From positions 1-8,375 of the forward strand of contig JAPPKP010000069.1 in assembly GCA_028819955.1 (NCBI GenBank): a stretch of 8,375 nt of DNA, given 5' to 3'. The translations under genes were made by a program, and so were the position numbers. The notes under the pieces are model-generated. The model did no database searches and was not told where the DNA came from. It saw only the letters and a list, made by a program, of their open reading frames with translations. This stretch comes from Rhodospirillaceae bacterium. GTDB lineage: Bacteria; Pseudomonadota; Alphaproteobacteria; UBA828. Below, one piece after another: positions 5,204-8,375 of the stretch; the stretch's first letter is position 1, and the number at the start of each line of letters is the position of its first letter.

Positions 5204-7768
5204 CTATCGCGACGTTGAGGCGAGGCGCTGCCACCAGCCGCGCCGCCGGGGCCGCTCGTCCTCGGCATCGGCCGGCTGGAGCATCGGCGGAGCCGTCTCG
5301 GCAGGCGCGTCGTCACCGCCATCGACCGGGGAGGCCGCGTCCCCGTCGGCGACTTCGGCGGCCTCCGGATGCGATGCGTCGTCCGATCCGTTGCCGCTCC
5401 CCGCGGCTGCCTGCGGGCCTTCGACGGGCGCGGGCGCGGGCGGCGCAAACAGCGGAGTCGGCGGGACCCCCGGCGCGGGCTCTGCTGCGGCAGGCACCGC
5501 CGGGGGCTCGCTCTCGCCCTCAGGCTCGGGCGACGCGTCTCCCTCGGCCGAGAGGGGCGCGGGTGCTTCTTCGGCCGCCTCGTCCGGCTCTTCCTGCCGG
5601 TCCTGCTGCCTGGGCGTGCGGCTGCGACCGCCACGGCGGCCACGGCGCCGGCGCTTGGCGCGGGGCGCCTCCTCGCCCTTCTCGGCCTTTGCGTCTGCCG
5701 CGGCTGCCGGCTCCTCCACCTCGTCCTCGGAGCCGCCCTCGGCCTCGGCCGGCTCGGCCGGTGGGGCTGCCGCCGCAGCCTCGGGAGCGGCTTCCTCCGC
5801 CCCCTCGCCGCGCGGCTTGCGCCGGCGACGGCGGCGGCGCTTGGCCGGCTCTGCGGTCTCGCTCTTGGTCTCCTTCTTGGGCTTGCTTGCCCGCCGGGGC
5901 GCCTCGTCCGCCTCCTCCTCCACAGGCTGCTCCTCCACCGGTGCGGGCCGGGTCGCGAGCCGCTCGATCGCGTAGCTCGGCGGCACGAGGCTGTCGTCCT
6001 GCTCGAAGCTCACGGCGAAGGCGTAGCGCTGCTCGATCTCCTCCAGCATGCGGCGCTTGCGGTTGAGGATGTAGAGCCCGACCGCAGCCGGCACGCGCAG
6101 CAGGATCTCGGCGCTCCGCCCCTGCAGGCCCTCCTCCTCGATCGCTCGGAGCGCGTGGACCGCAGACGATTCGATCGAGCGCCGAACGCCGGTGCCGGCG
6201 CAGCTTGCGCACCGCTCCATGCTGGCTTCCACCAGGCTCGGGCGCAGCCGCTGGCGCGAGAGCTCCATCAACCCGAAAGGGCTGATCCGGCCCATGCGGA
6301 TGCGCGCGCGGTCGATGCGCATCGCTTCCTTGAGCTTGCGCTCCACCGCCCGCTGGTTGCGGCTCTCGTCCATGTCGATGAAGTCGATGACGATCAGCCC
6401 GGCGAGGTCGCGGAGCCTGAGCTGGCGGGCGATTTCCTCCGCCGCCTCGAGATTGGTCTTGAGCGCGGTCTCCTCGATCGTGCGCTCGCGCGTGGCCCGC
6501 CCCGAGTTCACGTCGATCGCGACCAGGGCTTCGGTCGGGTCGATCACCAGGTAGCCGCCCGACTTGAGCTGGAGCTCCGGGCCGTACATGGAATCGAGCT
6601 GGCTCTCGACCTGATAGCGGACGAACAGCGGAATTCGGTCCCGATAGGCCTTCACGCGCGAGGCATGGCTCGGGATCATGGTCTTCATGAAGGTCTTGGC
6701 GGTCTTGTAGCCCTCGTCGCCCTCAATCAGGATCTGCTCGATGTCGCGCGTGTAGAGGTCGCGGATCGAGCGGCGGATCAGGTTGGCCTCTTCGTTGATG
6801 ACGCAGGGCGCCATCGATTCCATGGTGAGGTCGCGAATGTTCTGCCAGCGGCGCAGCAGGTATTCCAGATCGCGCCTGATCTCGGTCTTGGAGCGCGAGA
6901 GCCCGGCGGTCCGCACGATGACCGCCATGCGCGCCGGGATATCGAGATCGGCCATGATCTTCTTGAGGCGCCGCCGGTCGTCGGCGTTGACGATCTTGCG
7001 CGAGATGCCCCCGCCCCGGATCGCATTGGGCATGAGCACAATGTAGCGCCCGGCGAGCGAGAGATAGGTCGTGAGCGCCGCACCCTTGTTGCCGCGTTCC
7101 TCCTTGACCACCTGCACCAGAAGGATCTGGCGCTTCTTGATCACCTCCTGGATGCGATAGCGGCGGCTGAGCAGCGAGCGGCTGGCCTGAAGGCGCCGCC
7201 GCTCCAGGTCGTCCAGCTCGTCCCCGCCCATGACCTCGACATCGCCGTTCGCTCTGGCATCGCCGCCGGCATCGTCGGCGCCGTTGGCCTCGGCGGCTGC
7301 GGCGACGTCCTCCGGCGCGCCGTTCTCGTGTTCAGCCGCCTCCGCAGCCTCGGGGGCGTCCTCCGGCGCGGACTGGCCATCTGCGGCCTCGGGCGGTGCA
7401 GCAACCTCGCTCTCGGCTCCATTGTCGGCCCCGTCCTCCGCCGCTTCGGCCGGCGGAGCGGCCGGCTCGTCCGAGTCGCCGGCCTCCTCCTGCTCGGCAT
7501 AGAGCGCCTCCCGGTCGGCGACCGGGATCTGGTAGTAGTCCGGGTGGATTTCGTTGAAGGGAAGGAAGCCGTGGCGATTTCCGCCATAGTCGACGAACGC
7601 CGCCTGGAGCGAGGGCTCCACGCGCATGACCTTGGCGAGATAGACGTTTCCTTTGAGCTGCTTCCTGGCAGCGGATTCGAAGTCGAATTCTTCTAGGCGT
7701 GTTCCGTCCGCCACGACCACGCGGGTCTCTTCCGCGTGGCTGGCGTCGATGAGCATTCGTTTGACCAT
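5204..7768 (-). CDS. rne: Ribonuclease E
   Basis: The 854-residue endoribonuclease initiates mRNA decay, processes rRNA and tRNA, and scaffolds the RNA degradosome. The N-terminus (MLIDASHAEETRVVV) leads into an S1 domain split into NVYLAKVMRVEPSLQAAFVD (41-60) and VVKEERGNKGAALTTYLSLAG (220-240). Between these lies an acidic Ala/Glu/Pro-rich insert (about 88-190). The 5'-sensor segment holds GGGISRKI (252-259) and VRTAG (285-289). The DNase I-like catalytic part has D419 and N421 in AIDVNSG and D462 in VIDFIDMDE, spaced exactly as E. coli D303, N305 and D346. The Zn-link is C520-x-x-C523. From about 605 the chain is low complexity, with Arg-rich blocks at 643-653 and 705-720, and it ends in RRRGWWQRL (841-849), like the PNPase-binding GWW motif described in Caulobacter RNase E. 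GGAG lies 11 nt before the chosen ATG; M5 is the alternative start. The predicted promoter implies a long leader and possible autoregulation. Confidence 0.97.
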   Translation of the reverse strand: MVKRMLIDASHAEETRVVVADGTRLEEFDFESAARKQLKGNVYLAKVMRVEPSLQAAFVDYGGNRHGFLPFNEIHPDYYQIPVADREALYAEQEEAGDSDEPAAPPAEAAEDGADNGAESEVAAPPEAADGQSAPEDAPEAAEAAEHENGAPEDVAAAAEANGADDAGGDARANGDVEVMGGDELDDLERRRLQASRSLLSRRYRIQEVIKKRQILLVQVVKEERGNKGAALTTYLSLAGRYIVLMPNAIRGGGISRKIVNADDRRRLKKIMADLDIPARMAVIVRTAGLSRSKTEIRRDLEYLLRRWQNIRDLTMESMAPCVINEEANLIRRSIRDLYTRDIEQILIEGDEGYKTAKTFMKTMIPSHASRVKAYRDRIPLFVRYQVESQLDSMYGPELQLKSGGYLVIDPTEALVAIDVNSGRATRERTIEETALKTNLEAAEEIARQLRLRDLAGLIVIDFIDMDESRNQRAVERKLKEAMRIDRARIRMGRISPFGLMELSRQRLRPSLVEASMERCASCAGTGVRRSIESSAVHALRAIEEEGLQGRSAEILLRVPAAVGLYILNRKRRMLEEIEQRYAFAVSFEQDDSLVPPSYAIERLATRPAPVEEQPVEEEADEAPRRASKPKKETKSETAEPAKRRRRRRRKPRGEGAEEAAPEAAAAAPPAEPAEAEGGSEDEVEEPAAAADAKAEKGEEAPRAKRRRRGRRGGRSRTPRQQDRQEEPDEAAEEAPAPLSAEGDASPEPEGESEPPAVPAAAEPAPGVPPTPLFAPPAPAPVEGPQAAAGSGNGSDDASHPEAAEVADGDAASPVDGGDDAPAETAPPMLQPADAEDERPRRRGWWQRLASTSR

Positions 7769-8081
7769 TCTCTTGTTTTCTCCGTCCGGGAGCGCGTGGG
7801 GGCCTCAGCCTCCCGAAAGCGCGTCCGCGGGAACGCGATGCGGCGCCGCGCCGAACAGGGACCGCCGGCCGTCGCGTGGCGATCCCGTCTCGTAACGGAC
7901 CGCTTCACCGCGGGGTCGGTCGGCTCGATGGTAGGCGGCTGCCGCATCGGACTCGTTCCATGGTTTCGAGGTGCAGACTCACCGGACGCGCCCGCTGCCC
8001 CCGGCGTTCGTGCCGGGGAACCGCCGCTCCCGCCATCGTCGTGCGCGCGGTGCGGCGTGGCTCGTCCATCAGTCGTTTCGC
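7769..8081 (-). promoter_or_regulatory. Predicted long 5' leader of rne (non-coding)
   Basis: No convincing gene lies between the rne start and the predicted rne promoter; the open frames here resemble no known protein and overlap each other. If the promoter at 8088-8116 is used, rne mRNA carries about 310 nt of untranslated leader. In E. coli the rne leader is similarly long and lets RNase E degrade its own message when in excess; the same logic here is inference. Visible structure includes a 7-bp GC stem at 7999-8018 and a smaller bulged stem pairing CGATG (7926-7930) with CATCG (7945-7949). The leader ends with a GGAG ribosome binding site (7780-7783) in a relatively A-rich stretch that should be unpaired. 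Confidence 0.5.
7999..8018 (-). promoter_or_regulatory. GC-rich hairpin in the rne leader
   Basis: CCCCGGC (7999-8005) is the exact reverse complement of GCCGGGG (8012-8018). In rne-sense RNA the loop is ACGAAC; on the plus strand a G-U pair closes a UUCG tetraloop. There is no T-tract on either side, so it is not an intrinsic terminator. It would be the most stable local fold in the leader and is a candidate structural element for RNase E recognition, but no function is shown. Confidence 0.55.
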
Positions 8082-8087
8082 ACCCAT

Positions 8088-8116
8088 ATAATAGTGTCGC
8101 AGACGACCGAAAACAA
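8088..8116 (-). promoter_or_regulatory. Predicted rne promoter
   Basis: On the minus strand TTGTTT (8111-8116, 3/6 match) is followed by a 17-bp spacer and TATTAT (8088-8093, 5/6 match). This short AT-rich block is conspicuous in a GC-rich region. Transcription would start near 8081. It lies back to back with the hrcA promoter, with 14 bp between the two -35 boxes. Confidence 0.55.
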
Positions 8117-8117
8117 T

Positions 8118-8129
8118 GCCGGGGCCGGC
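8118..8129. promoter_or_regulatory. Dyad between the divergent rne and hrcA promoters
   Basis: GCCGG (8118-8122) and CCGGC (8125-8129) form a perfect 5-bp inverted repeat with a 2-bp centre. It sits exactly between the two -35 boxes, where a shared operator could lie. It does not resemble the CIRCE operator bound by HrcA. Short GC palindromes are common at this base composition, so the call is tentative. Confidence 0.25.
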
Positions 8130-8130
8130 G

Positions 8131-8159
8131 TTGACGCTCCTGGGGGCGCTCACTACATT
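8131..8159 (+). promoter_or_regulatory. Predicted sigma70-type promoter of hrcA
   Basis: TTGACG (8131-8136, 5/6 match) is followed by exactly 17 bp and TACATT (8154-8159, 4/6 match). Transcription would start near 8166, about 25 nt before the GTG at 8191. I see no CIRCE operator (TTAGCACTC-N9-GAGTGCTAA) nearby, so HrcA autorepression through CIRCE is not supported here. Confidence 0.6.
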
Positions 8160-8179
8160 CAGGCCGCCCATCACGGGAC

Positions 8180-8183
8180 GGGA
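8180..8183 (+). promoter_or_regulatory. Ribosome binding site supporting the GTG start of hrcA
   Basis: GGGA lies 7 nt before the GTG at 8191. The only nearby ATG (8183) is in another frame and stops after seven codons, so the GTG is the best start. Confidence 0.55.
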
Positions 8184-8190
8184 TGAGAAC

Positions 8191-8375
8191 GTGCTGCGCG
8201 AACTGACCGACCGCTCGCGGGAGGTGCTCCGCCGGCTGGTCGAGGAATTCATGGAAACCGGACAACCGGTGGGCTCGCGCACGCTCTCGCGCCGGCTCAC
8301 GACCCCGGTCTCGCCCGCGACGGTGCGGAACGTCATGGCCGACCTGGAGGATGCCGGCCTGCTCTATGCGCCGCA
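8191..8375 (+). CDS. hrcA: Heat-inducible transcription repressor HrcA (N-terminal part)
   Basis: Sixty-one complete codons are present before the window ends; the full protein is normally about 340-360 residues. The visible part is the N-terminal winged-helix DNA-binding domain. It begins LRELTDRSREVLRRLVEEF, continues with ETGQPVGSRTLSRRL (22-36) and then SPATVRNVMADLEDAGLLYAP (41-61), all hallmarks of HrcA. HrcA represses chaperone operons such as groESL by binding CIRCE operators, and its folding depends on GroEL. In many bacteria hrcA is followed by grpE, which would lie beyond the window. The GTG start matches the expected N-terminal length and has both a ribosome binding site and a promoter at good spacing. 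The gene is divergent from rne. Confidence 0.93.
   Translation, partial: MLRELTDRSREVLRRLVEEFMETGQPVGSRTLSRRLTTPVSPATVRNVMADLEDAGLLYAP

Noticed and set aside
2058..5975. 1305-codon open frame on the plus strand across four genes
   Set aside because: It runs through pyruvate kinase, glycerate 2-kinase, the transporter and rne in a wrong frame, has low-complexity composition and shows no recognisable domain.
5369..7696. 775-codon open frame antisense to rne
   Set aside because: The rne frame has complete family motifs; the antisense frame has biased composition and no recognisable domain, so it is a shadow.
8087..8092. Perfect TATAAT on the plus strand
   Set aside because: No acceptable -35 box lies 16-18 bp upstream (GTCCAT or similar). 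The same AT block fits better as the minus-strand rne -10.
7736..8134. 132-codon plus-strand open frame in the rne-hrcA gap, and overlapping minus-strand frames at 7693-8265 and 7905-8336
   Set aside because: They overlap one another and the starts of rne or hrcA, resemble no protein I know and have Arg/Pro/Ser-rich composition; the region reads better as leader and promoters.
7769..8190. CIRCE operator for HrcA
   Set aside because: I looked for TTAGCACTC-N9-GAGTGCTAA or a close variant and saw no matching pair of half-sites.
8183..8206. ATG just before the hrcA start
   Set aside because: It opens a seven-codon frame ending in TGA and is not in the hrcA frame; it overlaps the ribosome binding site.

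Overview
This is a high-GC window with gene content and signature sequences typical of an Alphaproteobacterium. The signs are an RNase E with an acidic insert in its S1 domain and a terminal GWW motif, a pyruvate kinase of the DLQGPKLR type, an HrcA-type heat-shock repressor, and CATGCCCGG...CCGGGCAT intergenic palindromes. It looks like ordinary chromosomal housekeeping sequence. I see no phage, plasmid, insertion sequence, CRISPR array, tRNA or rRNA, and I do not think it holds a new multi-gene system.

Layout from left to right. Positions 1-166 carry no gene but hold two inverted copies of a REP-like palindrome. Three genes follow on the minus strand, transcribed right to left: glycerate 2-kinase (2919-4163), pyruvate kinase (1418-2863) and an exported YVTN-type beta-propeller protein (167-1324). 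The last has its own good sigma70-like promoter and a very strong ribosome binding site. Glycerate 2-kinase makes 2-phosphoglycerate and pyruvate kinase consumes PEP, so with enolase supplied from elsewhere the pair would take glycerate to pyruvate. An EamA/DMT-family transporter (4312-5199, plus strand) diverges from the kinase pair and meets RNase E (5204-7768, minus strand) tail to tail, with only 4 bp between the stop codons.

RNase E is the largest gene. It has a complete catalytic half, a roughly 100-residue acidic low-complexity insert inside S1, and a disordered Arg-rich tail ending in a predicted PNPase-binding GWW motif. Upstream of it is a 422-bp non-coding gap (7769-8190). There a predicted rne promoter lies back to back with a predicted hrcA promoter, which implies an rne leader of about 310 nt. 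The window ends inside hrcA (8191 onward, plus strand), which is cut off after 61 codons.

The points most worth checking are the long, structured rne leader and its back-to-back promoters; the REP-like pair whose differences are all compensatory; the two RNase E accessory regions; the potassium-independent signature of the pyruvate kinase; and two stop codons that also form part of predicted -35 boxes.
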